Shown one piece after another: positions 49,985 through 62,113 of a stretch of DNA of 64,000 bases. The notes beneath the pieces were generated by a model, which did not search any database, was not told the DNA's origin, and saw nothing but the letters and a program-made list of their open reading frames with translations. This stretch comes from Echinometra lucunter (Eukaryota > Echinodermata > Echinoidea > Camarodonta > Echinometridae): the NCBI GenBank assembly GCA_029962745.1, contig CM057157.1, positions 2,156,835 to 2,220,834 on the forward strand, read 5' to 3'. Made by a program: the position numbers and the translations under genes. The first letter of the stretch is position 1. The number at the start of each line of letters is the position of its first letter.

Positions 49985-50520
49985 TATTGACACCCCCCCC
50001 CCCCCCCTTCAAAATTCTGGTTTGCAAATCCGCGATCGCAAAAAAAAAAGAGAAAAAAAAAGGGGAGAGGAAAGAAGAAGGAGGTAAAAAGAAAAAAGAA
50101 GTAAGGTGCCCAAATAGAGTCATATTCGACTTATTTGCTTGTGTATTTCGACGATTAAAATAGCACTGGTACCACGAAAGAGAGTGTATAATTTTCCTCG
50201 CTCGCTGCGCTCGCTCTTATTATAATATAGATACATGATGTTTTCGGAAAGCAAACACATTCGGCAAGTGAGGTGAACAAATATATAATTTAGATATCTT
50301 TAGGCCCATCATGTATTTGGATGAAGAATTATCACATCTACCATGAAAAAAGTGTATATATTTTTCCTCGCTCGTATAATATTTAGATACAAAATGGTCT
50401 TTGAAAGCAAATGAATTAGGCAAGAGAGGTGACCATATATATAAAAATAGATATCTTAAAAGCCCATTGTGTATTTTGATGAAGAACTTTCACTTCTACC
50501 ATAAAAAGGTTCCTCGCTCG
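49985..50520. repeat. GAGCGAGCG-type hAT repeat, reverse orientation
   Basis: Poly-C then TTCCTCGCTCGCTGCGCTCG and two to three units in reverse orientation (AGAATTATCACATCTACCAT). Termini are not preserved. Confidence 0.65.
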
Positions 50521-51203
50521 CTAAAGAGATTGATTCGTCAAGTCATGCATGAGTGAGCAGACATTAAAGGTAAAAATATCACTTTTCAAAACTCACAAGA
50601 GTCACTTTGGGGGGTCTGTGAAACAAAACTTTGATGAATATGGTTTCTTCCATTGTCTGACCCCGTCACCCCTATCCTTGACACTTTTCATGTTTATCTC
50701 AGGTGGGTGAACACAATTTCTTTTGAAATAAAGTGATGTTCAGCCCTCTTAAAACTACAAAATCCATGAAGTATATGGAAAGATTTGGCATCAACCAACA
50801 TGAGTCAGCACATAATGTGAGAAGTAGTCTTTTTTCCGGCATTAAACAGGATTTTTTTTGCATTTCTTGCTTCATCGTTAAAAATATGCTCACCCAACCA
50901 TGACACAACCATGACAACCATGATAGTCACCAACAGCACTTAAATATACACTAGGAAAAGGTTGTTTCACAGACCCCCCCCCCCCCCATCTTGTGACTTT
51001 TGAATAGTGACTTCTTCTTTTTTTTAACTTTAATGTCTGCTTACTCATGCATGACTTGACGAATCAATCTCATTTTCACAAGGAAGTTAGTCACTAAGTG
51101 TAGACACACTCCTACCGAATTATTTTGCTCAAAACCTCTTCGTTAAAAAAGTTATGCTAGTTTGCATTAGGCGGGAGTTACTTCTTTGTTGTTGTTGTGT
51201 TTA
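50521..51203. mobile_element. Rearranged copy of TA-flanked MITE family 1 with long inverted arms
   Basis: GAGATTGATTCGTCAAGTCA near 50527 is mirrored by TGACTTGACGAATCAATCTC near 51053; arms exceed 100 bp. The interior matches 6100-6410 (CATCAACCAA, TGAGTCAGCACAT). The right end keeps the GTTGTTGTGTTTA terminus. Confidence 0.65.
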
Positions 51204-52181
51204 TATAATAGCCCTATTTGTTAATTTAACACGTAAATAAACTTTGCAGTTAACATAAACAAGATAGCGCAAACAGCAAACAGACAAACAACCTCATTTT
51301 ATGGAAGCAGCAACTGTGATAATTACATTGATAACTTTTTTTTTATGTATGCGGATTATCATTATCGACATTCTGTGTTAACCTGACTTCATGTATTATG
51401 AAGTAACATACACTATGCGCTATGGGAACTTTTAGTAAAGAGGAAGCGGTAACGCTGTGTCGTGGCAAAATGGAGAAACGAAAACAAAACTCTAGGAAGC
51501 GGTATTTGAGGCGATATGGGGTTATACTTTCTACATATGGTAAATAATATCTATCCACGTCATAAAGTTATTAAAGAATGAGCATCTGTGAATGACGTAA
51601 TTAAGTATAACCTAAAGAATGTCTAGTTTCAGAAAAGAACCACAAGGCCATCGCATTATGTTGATGGGAATTAAAATTGGCTAGGTAGGAGTGGTGTGTA
51701 GGCATGTATTTCCGGCATACATACAGGCACAATGAGCTGAATTTAATTTTCAAATATGATACCTCTTAGTAATGAATTACCATCCATATGATGACTGTAA
51801 ATTTGTTATTCTGTTAGCAAATTCAGCTGCTTAGCTCTCTTTCACCACTTTTGATAATCCTATCATGCCCTCTCTCTCTCTCTCGCTTCCTCTCTTTGGA
51901 AATATGCGTTTATTTCTGTTTTTTTGGGGGGGATGGGCTTTAAGATCGGAAGAGTTTCCTCTAAGTTGCCAGTTATTTCCTGACGGTTCAGGATAGGAGC
52001 AATATGTTTTCCACATTTTCAACAGATTTCTTACTAATCCCTCATCCTGCTCATGTAAATGTTATGAATCTCATAATTAATCGTTTAAAATTACGGCAGA
52101 AGTACACTTATTAATAATTCCCAATGTATAATAATGGTTGGATATATTTTGATACTACATTTGATATGTTCGACCTGCATT
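51204..52181. other. Intergenic DNA, nothing recognised
   Basis: AT-rich single-copy-looking sequence; no exon or element seen. Confidence 0.35.
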
Positions 52182-52585
52182 GGTGTTTCATAAAGCTGTT
52201 CATAAAGTTACGAATGACTTTACGAACGACTTGAATATGGCAGGGTAAATATGCAGACTTATATTAACATTACTATTGTTTCCAAATATTTTTATTTTGA
52301 AGTATATTTTTTTGCCACAATTTAATCGAGATTATGGAAAATGTAGTCACAGTGCACTTCGTTGAAGCGTCAGGAAAACTTTGCGCCTTGAGCATTTAAT
52401 TTTCAAATTGATTCGGCGCCTTACAAATATTATCATTATTATTATTATTATTATTACTACTATTATTATTATTATTATTATTATCATTATTATTATTATT
52501 ATTATTATTATCCCATTTGGCTTGCCATATTACAGTCGTTCGTAAACTCGTTTGTAACTTTACGGACAGCTTTATGAAACACACC
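52182..52585. mobile_element. MITE with GGTGTTTCATAAAGCTGT ends, containing (TTA)n
   Basis: GGTGTTTCATAAAGCTGTTC on the left pairs with ACAGCTTTATGAAACACACC on the right. A TTA microsatellite of about 80 bp occupies 52430-52512, so the microsatellite is internal to the element. Confidence 0.6.
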
Positions 52586-54190
52586 GTCCCCCCCCCCCGA
52601 TTTGTCACAATGCAAGGTTACGGAGCCATGATGTATTCTACATGTATTTATTTGTGCGTTCGTTCTTAATGTTAACATTCCAATGTCTGCCCACATAATT
52701 TGCATGCTGATTGAATGTGACAATCAATCAATGCCTCTGGTGAGATAAGAACGCAGAAAAAGAAGATGTTGACAATGACTCATACATAAAGGCTGTTAAC
52801 CATTCATGCAGAGAAAATGGCCGGGTAGTCTTAAGAGGAAACAACAACAACAAAAAAAAGGAACATACACACACAAAAATGGACGAAAAGGAATGAACGC
52901 GATATTATATTTTCACAACTTCAAAATGTGCAAACGACCAGTACTTAATTATCTTTATGGGAATATTTGAAATGTAGGATATCTCTTATCACACAGACAC
53001 TTATAGGTGGGAATAAATCAGCAAACGGGTGCAACCGACTTATAAATCACCTCGTTTGATACCATTTGCGTATAGTGTAATATCATTTTAAATCGGCTAC
53101 AGCTCTAATCCACTTCTTAAGCAATGGAATTTAAATTAAAAATTTACGGACAATTTATGGTATTATTGATGGAACTTTTTTTGACTCATTAACATGATGA
53201 ATGGAATGCTATGAATAGAAGGCCATCATGAATAAAAAGAAATGAAAATAACAAAAGGCACGGGACATTAAATCGACATTCATGAAATGATCGATGCGGA
53301 TAGTCAGCCTTTCAGCCAAACTGATCAAACGTTATCTCATGATTTGATAAGACATTCCGCTAAGTGTTAAAGAGTCGAGCCGCAAAAATATGGATGAGAG
53401 AATTAGTTCGAGCCACGTTACAGTGGAAATCGTTTCATAAATTGGAAAAGCCGCTCAAAATTTTTAATGACGTCTATCCTTATCGCCACTGCTTTCTTTT
53501 ATTCAACCTACTCCTGTAATTCTTCCCCGCCTTTCATTTTGTTTAGCATTGGGGGTTTCCTGTTTGAACATATTCGTGCAATTCGCTCCCTAGCCTACAA
53601 TGACCATGATGACCCTGATCGAATTCCTGTGTTCGAATTCATTCATTATCCTATTCCTATTCACATTATTATCATTATCCCACGTTGTTTCAAAATGGTA
53701 GTGTATACATTCGTATTGTATTTTTATTAACCAGAAACACAAATTAGGCCTACCATGACAATGTTATCTTCATAAACCTTCCAGACTACCAGCTACGACG
53801 CCTCCAAGTCCAACGCTTAGCGCTTGAAGAACTCAGAATATAGTTCCGCGCAAAAGGCACAGGAACTAGCCCGAGAGGGAAACCCAGAATCAACTAGTGA
53901 GAGAACACCAAAATCTGGAGTGGACTAAAACTGCAAGAGTGCACCAGAATGCCAAAACACGCAGAAGATTATAGAGTTAAAGACATTCACTCGTCGGCTT
54001 TCATGGGGAGTGAATCATGATTTGCTGACACCAGACTTTGTGAAAAGCAGTGAAAATACCTGTAATAAGGCTACATTTCTGGAGCACAGCAAAACAAGCT
54101 GTCCCACCATAAACATTCTTCGGCCTGCTTCAGGCATTCTCGGGCCAGGAAAAGTGAGATAATGACTTTGCCATATGAGGCAAAGGGTGG
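52586..54190. other. Intergenic DNA, nothing certain
   Basis: No exon recognised. At 53790-53995 there is GC-richer sequence with partial open frames on the plus strand (for example LPDYQLRRLQVQRLALEELR), broken by stops; possibly a mobile-element relic that I cannot name. Confidence 0.3.
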
Positions 54191-54192
54191 AA

Positions 54193-54981
54193 TAGACCAA
54201 TTTCACGGCCGGTTTATGTATTTGGCCCTCTATCGGCGACGCCATTGCTGCGGTGGGCAAGCGCGCTGACCGCGATTGGCTCTGTGTACAAAATGAATGT
54301 AAGATATGAGATATGCCCCGATATTGTTCCATTTACTTTATTCTAGATCAATAAAATAAAGCATGGATACATGGGTAGATGAGGTAAGACAATGGTCATA
54401 TCTGACGGATGAAGGTATGATGTATTTTTGTAATTTCGATGGTTTTTCAACTTAGTTTTGTCAGTAAAAGTTCGATTGCAGCATAGAAGCCGTAGTAAAC
54501 GGGAGCCCTAAATCTTACCCTGTTTACAAAGTCAAGTTTTCACTCATTAAATTTTACGCCAAAGCACATAATGATAATGTTTCTTGACTTAAAAGTCCCT
54601 TCTGTTGGTGTTTTTACCCACTGGCGACGAATTCCTTCACATTGCTTACGGAAACCTGTGTAGGGAGTACGGCTTCTCACACAAACAGGCTTCATGAGTC
54701 AAAAGCGAGTGAATTTCGCACTCAGTTAGCTTCCATTTTTTTAACTTTCTCTAATCCTTGTGGCATTTGAGCACCGCACAGCTGCGACCTGAACTTCCCT
54801 GATAATTTCTCATTGCAAATATTAAAATAAATCTGCATATACTGGTCAAAATAGACAAAAAATCGAACGAATGTACATAACGCGCTATTGACTTGTGTAC
54901 TATAAAAGTTGGAGCGCCCACCCCAGTATGTCGAACTGTGTCGAACAGTCTGCTGCCCTCTTGCGTTGTGAAATTGGTCTA
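54193..54981. mobile_element. TAGACCAATTTCAC MITE, full copy (789 bp)
   Basis: TAGACCAATTTCAC at the left, GTGAAATTGGTCTA at the right; TA may be the target duplication. The left half matches the truncated copy at 49598. No coding capacity. Confidence 0.75.
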
Positions 54982-55149
54982 TATACAGAGAATTACATAA
55001 GGTCTGTTGGTCATAAAACTCATAGTGATGTACAACACCTGTTACTTGGTAAGCACCCATGATGTCAAATTCCCCATGAAAGCCCACGACCTAGCGTCTT
55101 TAAATGGAGAGCTGTTGCAATGAACCTTCGAATGGAGAGAAGATACCTG

Positions 55150-55356
55150 GATAGATAAATAACAAGCACAACTCATATTTCCCCCCTGTCCTACACTGGG
55201 TTCATTGAGACCATTCTTCTTGTCTTTCATGTCTTCACTCTTCTGTACCCTCCCACTTAAAGGACTTGATACATCTCTAGAACCACCGCGATGACTCCGT
55301 TCAGCGGACTCGGCCCAACTTCTTTGCCTCCCACTTTCACGGCATCCTTGCATGAG
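55150..55356 (-). other. Possible minus-strand coding exon, unassigned
   Basis: After an acceptor-like TCTTCCTCATGCAAG near 55345 two frames stay open. One reads CRESGRQRSWAESAERSH and onward to QKSEDMKDKKNGLNEPSV; the other reads DAVKVGGKEVGPSPLNGV and then a stop. Hydrophilic and low in complexity, between two transposons. No family recognised and no partner exon found. Confidence 0.15.
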
Positions 55357-55430
55357 GAAGAATATCAAGTCCTGGCCCTGAATTCTAGAGCACGCCTCCT
55401 CCTAAACTCCGAAATGAGAGCACTTATTTC

Positions 55431-56219
55431 CAGTGTTGGGTGTCTTGAGACATGTCTCGGTCTCGAGACATGTCTCGAGACAGTGATTGTGTGTCTCGTG
55501 TCTCGTCTCGGTCTCGGACGCTAATGCCTTGGTCTCTGTCTCTGTCTCGAAGGGAAATGTGTCGTGTCTCGGAGGCCGAGACATCGGCGAGACACTGAAA
55601 AAGAGCTCAATGTTGACGAATTAATCTCACTGCTTTAATTCAATCTGTACAATAAACTTGTTTTCATTCTGTAAAAGGTAAAAAGAATCCAAAAGAGAGT
55701 AGAGATTCGGAGTTGGATACCTATACAGTTTGTAGATTTCTAATTTTCATTTAACAATCAGAGAATACATACCAAAATACATAAGCAGAAAAAAATATAG
55801 GTGAACAAAATTCAGAAATGACGGCCGGGCGCCCATCGATTATGTTGCAAAAATGGCAAAAGTCCCGCATCTGTAGCCCCCCCCCCCCCCCCCCCCCGTA
55901 TCAAGCATATACAGTGTTTGGTGTCTTGAGACATGTCTCGGTCTCGAGACAGTGATTGTGTGTCTCGTGTCTCGTCTTGGTCTCGGACGCTAATGTCTCT
56001 GTCTCGGTCTTGGTCTCGGCTGTTCTGGACATAAGTGTCTCTGTCTGGGTCTCTGTCTCGTGTCTCGTCTTGGTCTCGGACGCTAATGTCTCTGTCTCGG
56101 TCTTGGTCTCGGCTGTTCTGGACATAAGTGTCTCTGTCTGGGTCTCTGTCTCGGGGATCGTTGTCTCGGTCTCGGTCTCGGTCTCTGTCTCGTCTGAGAC
56201 TGTGTCGGACCCAACACTG
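55431..56219. mobile_element. Non-autonomous hAT element built of GTCTCG repeats
   Basis: CAGTGTTGGGT at the left and ACCCAACACTG at the right, with an exact 8-bp duplication CTTATTTC (55423-55430, 56220-56227). Both ends consist of hexamer-like GTCTCG/GTCTCT arrays. The motif TGTCTTGAGACATGTCTCGG recurs internally at about 55922, so the left end was copied inside. An 86-bp unit is tandemly repeated at about 55968-56143. No transposase; Glu-Thr or Val-Ser repeat frames are artefacts. Confidence 0.9.
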
Positions 56220-56689
56220 CTTATTTCAATATTATTCAAAACTCAAATAAAAACATGCCTGTTCCCCATATCCTAATATGTTTCTTTCCTTACTCCGAAC
56301 CGATTACTTTTTAGGTGTGATGTGATGTTAATGACTTATTAATTCATTTTACAAATGTATTAATGTTGAGAATATATGCAGATTAATTTCCAGAATATTG
56401 TTTAAAAATTTGGTTCAAATATATTTTGTGTTTATTCATACTTTGTGTTGAATTAATGTTTGAGTTATCCTTTGTTATGTTATGTGTTTTTTTCTTCTTA
56501 TTTTGTTGTTGATGTAAGCTTCAAAATCGTCTTAGACAAGTACAGGAACACCTAACTGGCTTTTGAAAAAAAATTTATATGCCCCAAATTAGACTGTATT
56601 ACTCACACTGGCACTAGGAGTGACATTTCCCACAGAAATGGTTCGGTACAAATATCATCTAATATAATTACAAATGATATTTTTTAAAC

Positions 56690-58180
56690 AGAAAAGCGTG
56701 TTTGAATTTAGAATAAAAAATGGTTTTGTATTTAAGAGAATGCATAATAGTGATCTCTCTTTTTGGTCCGTTATTGTTTATATTGTACATTAATGATTTT
56801 CATTTCTCATCTGATATATTGTCGTTCATTTTATTTGCTGATGATTCCAGCTTGTACTACTCACACAAAAATTCACAGACACTTCTAGAAATAGTTAATT
56901 CTGAACTAAGCAAAATGACTTTGTGGATTCAAGTAAATAAATTATCTTTAATTCTTTAAAAGACAAATTATATGCTTTTTAGGAATACAATTAAAGTGCT
57001 TCATGGAGATGTATTATTTGATAATGTTTTAATAGATGGAGTACCATCAACGACATTCCTTGATCTGCACATTGATGAGTAGCTGAGTTGGAAAATCCAT
57101 ATAAATCATCTCTGTAAGACACTGCCAAAAATGGTGGTGTAATACATAAATTGAAATCGTCATTTCCTAAGGATATTCCTCTTATAATGTACTCAACATT
57201 AATTCTTCCTTATCTCAATTATGGTGTTCTTGCATGGGGTAATTCTCTTGAGACTCATTTTGAAAAATTAAATTTGATTCAAAAGAGAGTCTTAAAAAAA
57301 GAGTTATTTGTAATGTAAGCTTTCGTGAGCACACCAACCCACTTTTTTATAGGCATATAACTGGGTGCTCTCATGTATGGCTTCAATTCTGGTGTCCTAC
57401 CACTGGCTTTGGCCAACATTTTTCAGAAAAAATAATCAGGTTCATCACCATGCTTCTGCATTTCACTTACCCAAAGTAAGGACAAAATTTCGTTTTGATA
57501 CATTGGTTTGTACTGGACCCAGGTTCTGGAACTCTCTTGATTCTAGTGTTAAGCAATCTGTCTCTCTTCATTTAAGCGTACACTTAAGGATTATCTTCTT
57601 GATGATTATTGTGACTCTTAGAGTATTGGTATTCTGTTGTAGTTATATTGATGCCTTTGATGTACTCTTGGGTAATTCCCTTTCTTTATATTCTTTGTCT
57701 TACAAAATAATTTGTAGATTGTCAACCTTTTGTTTTTCATTTTACATGTGTTTTTGTACTTGTCCTGTGATGTACCTATTGTCCATGTGCTGTACTCCTA
57801 TTTTTACCATTTTTCATATTTTCTCTCTTCTCGCCCGTCTTGTTATTCATAAATCTATAGTTCCCCCCTCCTCTTTTGTATATAGCCTGTGTTTTCTTTT
57901 CTCCATCCCTTTCATATTGTATTCTTAGGTAGTTACGGTATTCTAATTTTATTACATTAATAGCGCCGCTATGTACAAGCTAAGTTATACATGTAAGTTG
58001 GTTCAGAGGGGACCTTACACCTTACAAGCTCTGCTTTTACTTAGGTCTCCTCATCTTTCTTTTAATCCACTTCATTATACTGTTGTTGTGATTTTGTTTG
58101 CATTGTAGTATATAACACTGATAGTATGCAAAGTTGTACGTAACATGTGGAAAGAAAGATGAATAACTATCTATCTATCT
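56690..58180 (+). pseudogene. Decayed LINE ORF2 with (CTAT)n tail
   Basis: Pieces in order: LFGPLLFILYINDF, FILFADDSSLYYSHKNS, WIQVNKLSL then a stop, SWKIHINHLCKTL, MYSTLILPYLNYGVLAWGNS, and after frameshifts TGPRFWNSLDSSVKQS. This is the reverse-transcriptase palm to C-terminus of a LINE, 5'-truncated, ending in a CTAT microsatellite tail (58168-58183). Confidence 0.85.
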
Positions 58181-58522
58181 ATCCAAATAACAAGTGTACT
58201 AGACACGAGACACAGTTCCTAAATTTATGAAGAGTAACTGTGTTATTAAGGCGGTCTGCTGCTGCCAGTTTAACCAGATGACAAAATATATTATAAATAT
58301 TCGCTGAAAATCTAAATCTTAGGCAATAATGAAGTCAGGCATTATTGATGAACGTATAAACATAAAGAGAGTCTAGAATGATGAAAAATACAGATCGAGC
58401 CTCTTTTATAAAAAATAAAAATGTACCCCCCCCCCCTCTCCAACTTCCGCCATTCCCCCAAGAGAGAAGATAACTTGACTCCCTGTCCGACATGTTGGAC
58501 AGGAAGATACACTAAAATGGCA

Positions 58523-58690
58523 GGGGCCCTTTGCATAAAACTTTTGCCACTTTTTTTCTGGCAAAAAAAAAGTCTGGCAAATTTTTATGTAATGGAAAAC
58601 TGTGGCAATTTTTTTTTTTTTTTTTTGCCGTAGTTTCCTCAAATTTTGCCATAAAAAAACTCTGGAAAAAGTTTTATGCAACGGGCCCCA
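58523..58690. mobile_element. GGGGCCC-ended MITE (about 168 bp)
   Basis: GGGGCCCTTTGCATAAAAC at the left, GTTTTATGCAACGGGCCC at the right. The interior TGGCAAAAA/TTTTTGCC blocks are also inverted, so nearly the whole element folds. Flanking CAG on both sides may be the target duplication. Confidence 0.75.
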
Positions 58691-58993
58691 GGTCTCACAC
58701 GGTCTAGTGTGGTAGGGGCCTTGGCTGGGGGTAGTAGGCTGAGAAGGCTGTTCAATTTACGATATACAGAAAATACGACATAAACGGAATAATGATCTGC
58801 GATGATTGCCTGCCATGAATCTCCAACAAAATTGCTGAAAATGTACAAAGAGAAGTACTGAGACTTCAAATGCAGATGAAAACGCAGATACATGTATTTC
58901 ACACTATTAACATTTTTTCACAACTAACCCAATGCGAAACCCATTCTTCAACAAAGCTAAACATACTTTTATATTAATATTGATCATCATTAA

Positions 58994-59389
58994 CCCATTC
59001 GTGACAGAGGGTCCACATTATGTGGTTTGGTTTAATAACTTTTGATGCAGAGCCCTAAAAATCATACCAACTACATGAGCAGAAAGAGTAAAAAAATTCT
59101 ACCCTTGCTGTGCCCATTTTCATTGCATCAATATTTGTTGTTTGATGCTGAATTTTTAAAAAGGAAAATAAGCATTAAAATCCTTATGAAAGTTTTAAAT
59201 TTACCATTTTTCACTGCAAATTAACAACTATATGACTTCTCATCATGACATTCAGTCAATTTATATTTATTTCAGATACATGGTGTTTTATAAGAAAAAT
59301 GTAGCAATACAAGAAAAATGTTGGTGTTGCCAATTTGAAGAATAAAAGCTGATCAAATTAGGCCTTAAATAATTCCTGTCACGAATGGG
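58994..59389. mobile_element. piggyBac-type MITE with TTAA duplication
   Basis: CCCATTCGTGACAG at the left, CTGTCACGAATGGG at the right, TTAA on both sides (58990-58993, 59390-59393). TTAA targets and CCC-starting ends are characteristic of the piggyBac superfamily. 396 bp, non-coding. Confidence 0.85.
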
Positions 59390-59399
59390 TTAAATGAAT

Positions 59400-60500
59400 T
59401 AACAGAGGTTGTTTCCGAAAGGTGCCAAATCCACTTTTCATCCCAACCAAGGTTTCAGGACGTCTGGATGTTCGTTCCATATGCTCTTTAAAATGACTAA
59501 ATTGAATATAAAAGTATATCAGGAAAGTATTTTTTTAGAAGGGGGAGATATGTGTATTTCCGAAAGGAGCTGAATCCACTTTGTGTGATTTCCAAGAAAA
59601 TCAAGAATTTTTATCTAAACTGCATTCATCCTTCGAAACATCGAAACTTTTTCACATTTTGAGTTTGAAATATACATGCCAACAGTAGACATCTAACGAA
59701 ATGAGAATGAAAGAAATCCTGTATGTATAATTTTTCTATAAGTTTTGTTTTGTTTTTTTTTTTTTCATTTCTACGGATTCTACGGATCGTCATGTGATAT
59801 AAGTCATTTCAGGTGATGTTCGTTATTCCGAAGGTTCGTTTTTCCGAAACACGCAAATTGCATATACATAGATGTTCGTTAGTCCGTAAATGAAAAAGGG
59901 TTCGTTAGTCTGCACATTTGTGGCGTAATTCCGAAGGTTTGTTAATCCGAAAATGAAATAAGGTTCGTTTTCCCGAAGGTTCGATAGCCCGAAAACGAAA
60001 TATCGTTCCTTAGTACGAAAATAACTAACAAACTAACGAACCCTTTTTTTTTTTTCGGACTAACGAACCTTCGGAATAACGAACCTTATGGGAATCACGA
60101 ACCTTCGGAATAAACTAACATTCGGAATAATTACCGTGATTTCATCTTTCGCACAAGCTGCACCTTAAACAATCAATTACCAAGTGGATTTGGCGCCTTA
60201 CAAATCCTATGCAGTTATGCAAATATTTAGCGCCTTTTGGCAATAATATTTCTTTGCAATTTTAGAGATCTTGTATACAAGAATATTTTTCATATATGAA
60301 AAATATTTTGAATGCCGACTACCTAGCCAGGATTTCTTTCATTCTCATTTTCAGATGTCTAATGCTGGTGCATGTGTACTTACAACTATGAAAAAGTTTT
60401 GATGTTTTGAGAAAGGAAAATGTTTTCAATGAAAATGCTTCATTTAATTGAAACCAATCGAAGTAGATTTAGCGTCTTTTGGATTTATGCTCTTCAAATA
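59400..60500. repeat. Large inverted repeat with a TTCGTTATTCCGAA array at its core
   Basis: Outer arms are inverted copies: GAGAATGAAAGAAATCCTG near 59703 against CAGGATTTCTTTCATTCTC near 60330, and GGTGCCAAATCCACTT near 59423 against AAGTGGATTTGGCGCC near 60190. The core (about 59815-60135) is a second TTCGTTATTCCGAA palindrome, related to 49205-49590. Confidence 0.7.
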
Positions 60501-62032
60501 ATTTGTCCTAATAAATTACCACCATAATATCTTACATGACTGTATACTTAAATTCACCAAAAACTATGGTTACCTACAGAATAATGATACCAATAGCAAG
60601 TTTGCTGGTACTCACTGATAATGAAACATGGAGCATCAAGACTATAATTGACAAGGGAAAGAAGCAACGATGGCAGCTGGTAGAAAGCATGGTGTCAAGT
60701 AAACAATGGCCTCACAGTAAACTTAAACAGATGGCGATATAGGCTTACACGGTTTGCATTTAGACAGTAACATTAATGATATTGATTTGATAAGACGAGC
60801 CTTGGAGTGTCATGTGACGACTGGGTGTTGCTTTGACTGTGATTATAATGGTGCACTTCACTCAAACGAATTCCACAGAGAGCATGAACTAGCATGAACT
60901 AGAGGAAATGATCATGTACGTATGATGTAAAGGTGTATGTTCAGCTAAAATTATACACACTCTCTAAATGCCCGCAGGATACCCTGTAGACGTATTGCGG
61001 GGGTGTAACAAAAGCTTTGTCTGTTCCAAGGTCACAAAATGGGCCCGATCTGGCAGGAAAATAATATTATTTTGACGACGATCAAAACATGTAAACTTTT
61101 CCCTTTTAGCTTGAATGCTCCATAATAAACCTCCCACTATTGTTCATGAATGTCCTACCAGTAAGTCTGTATCTCGGACTCTGTACTACATGTACTATGT
61201 ATAGAGTTACTAGTACTACGGCATTATTTTCACATCCTCACTAATCTTTTATATTGCCAATCTAAGAAACCGATACCTAAACCTAAACCTCACAATCCAA
61301 TGGGGAGAGTGCAAAATATTTCATGTTTTGCTGTTTGAAATACTATGGCAAGAGATGTGCTAAACTCCTTCCATTCCAAAGCGAATTTTCTCAATTATAC
61401 GTCTTAAAACTGGGCACGTTAAGGGGCCCATCATGATTATATTGTTTAAACAGCAAGTCCACAAAAAGATGAAATTCATTTCAATAAAAAAAAAGGAAAA
61501 TAAAATCAAACAAAACAGTGAAAACTTCGCTGAAATTCGGATGAAAAATAAAGAAGTTAGGCCTATGAATTTTTTAAGTTTTGCTATTTTCTCATAAAAC
61601 AGTCCTTTGACAGTCGATACACTATTCAGTGAGCTGATGATCGTAACAATTTTCCAGACATTGTATACACAGAAATGATAAAACAGATATATTTTAGCTA
61701 CAAAATGTAAAGGTTGCCCGAAATATTCATTAATACTTTTTAAAAAATGACGTTGAATCTTATATGTGTAGACATAATGAATAAATTTTCACAGCTTAAG
61801 CGAAAAAATGAAAAATTTTCTGAATTTTTTGTGAAGATTTTATGGAGAATAGTGATGATATATCATCAACTCATTCGTTGAATATTCATATCGACTGTGT
61901 AAGAACTTTTCTGCGAAAAACTTGCGAGAAATTTGAAAATTAAAAAAGTAAAAAGGAAAGCGCTGCAATTTTAACTGATCTCATTGTAGTGAATTATCAT
62001 CTCAAAATAAGCCTTAAGTATTTAGTTTTTAA
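60501..62032. other. Intergenic DNA, nothing recognised
   Basis: No exon, RNA gene or delimited element seen; AT-rich throughout. Confidence 0.35.
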
Positions 62033-62036
62033 TTAA

Positions 62037-62109
62037 CCCGTTGACTACTGAATTTTTACAATCCCTTTTGGTTTTGTACAGAGGCCACCTGGCTTTAATA
62101 GGAAATGGG
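62037..62109. mobile_element. Tiny TTAA-flanked element
   Basis: TTAA at 62033-62036 and 62110-62113 bracket a 73-bp stretch starting CCCGTT and ending AAATGGG. Resembles a much-shortened piggyBac-type MITE. Confidence 0.4.
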
Positions 62110-62113
62110 TTAA

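Noticed and set aside
54722..55087. Minus-strand frame over the MITE end
   Set aside because: Mostly inside the TAGACCAATTTCAC element, whose other copy does not preserve the frame.
55901..56276. Glu-Thr-rich and Val-Ser-rich open frames
   Set aside because: GTCTCG repeats lack stops in several frames; the region is a hAT element with defined ends.
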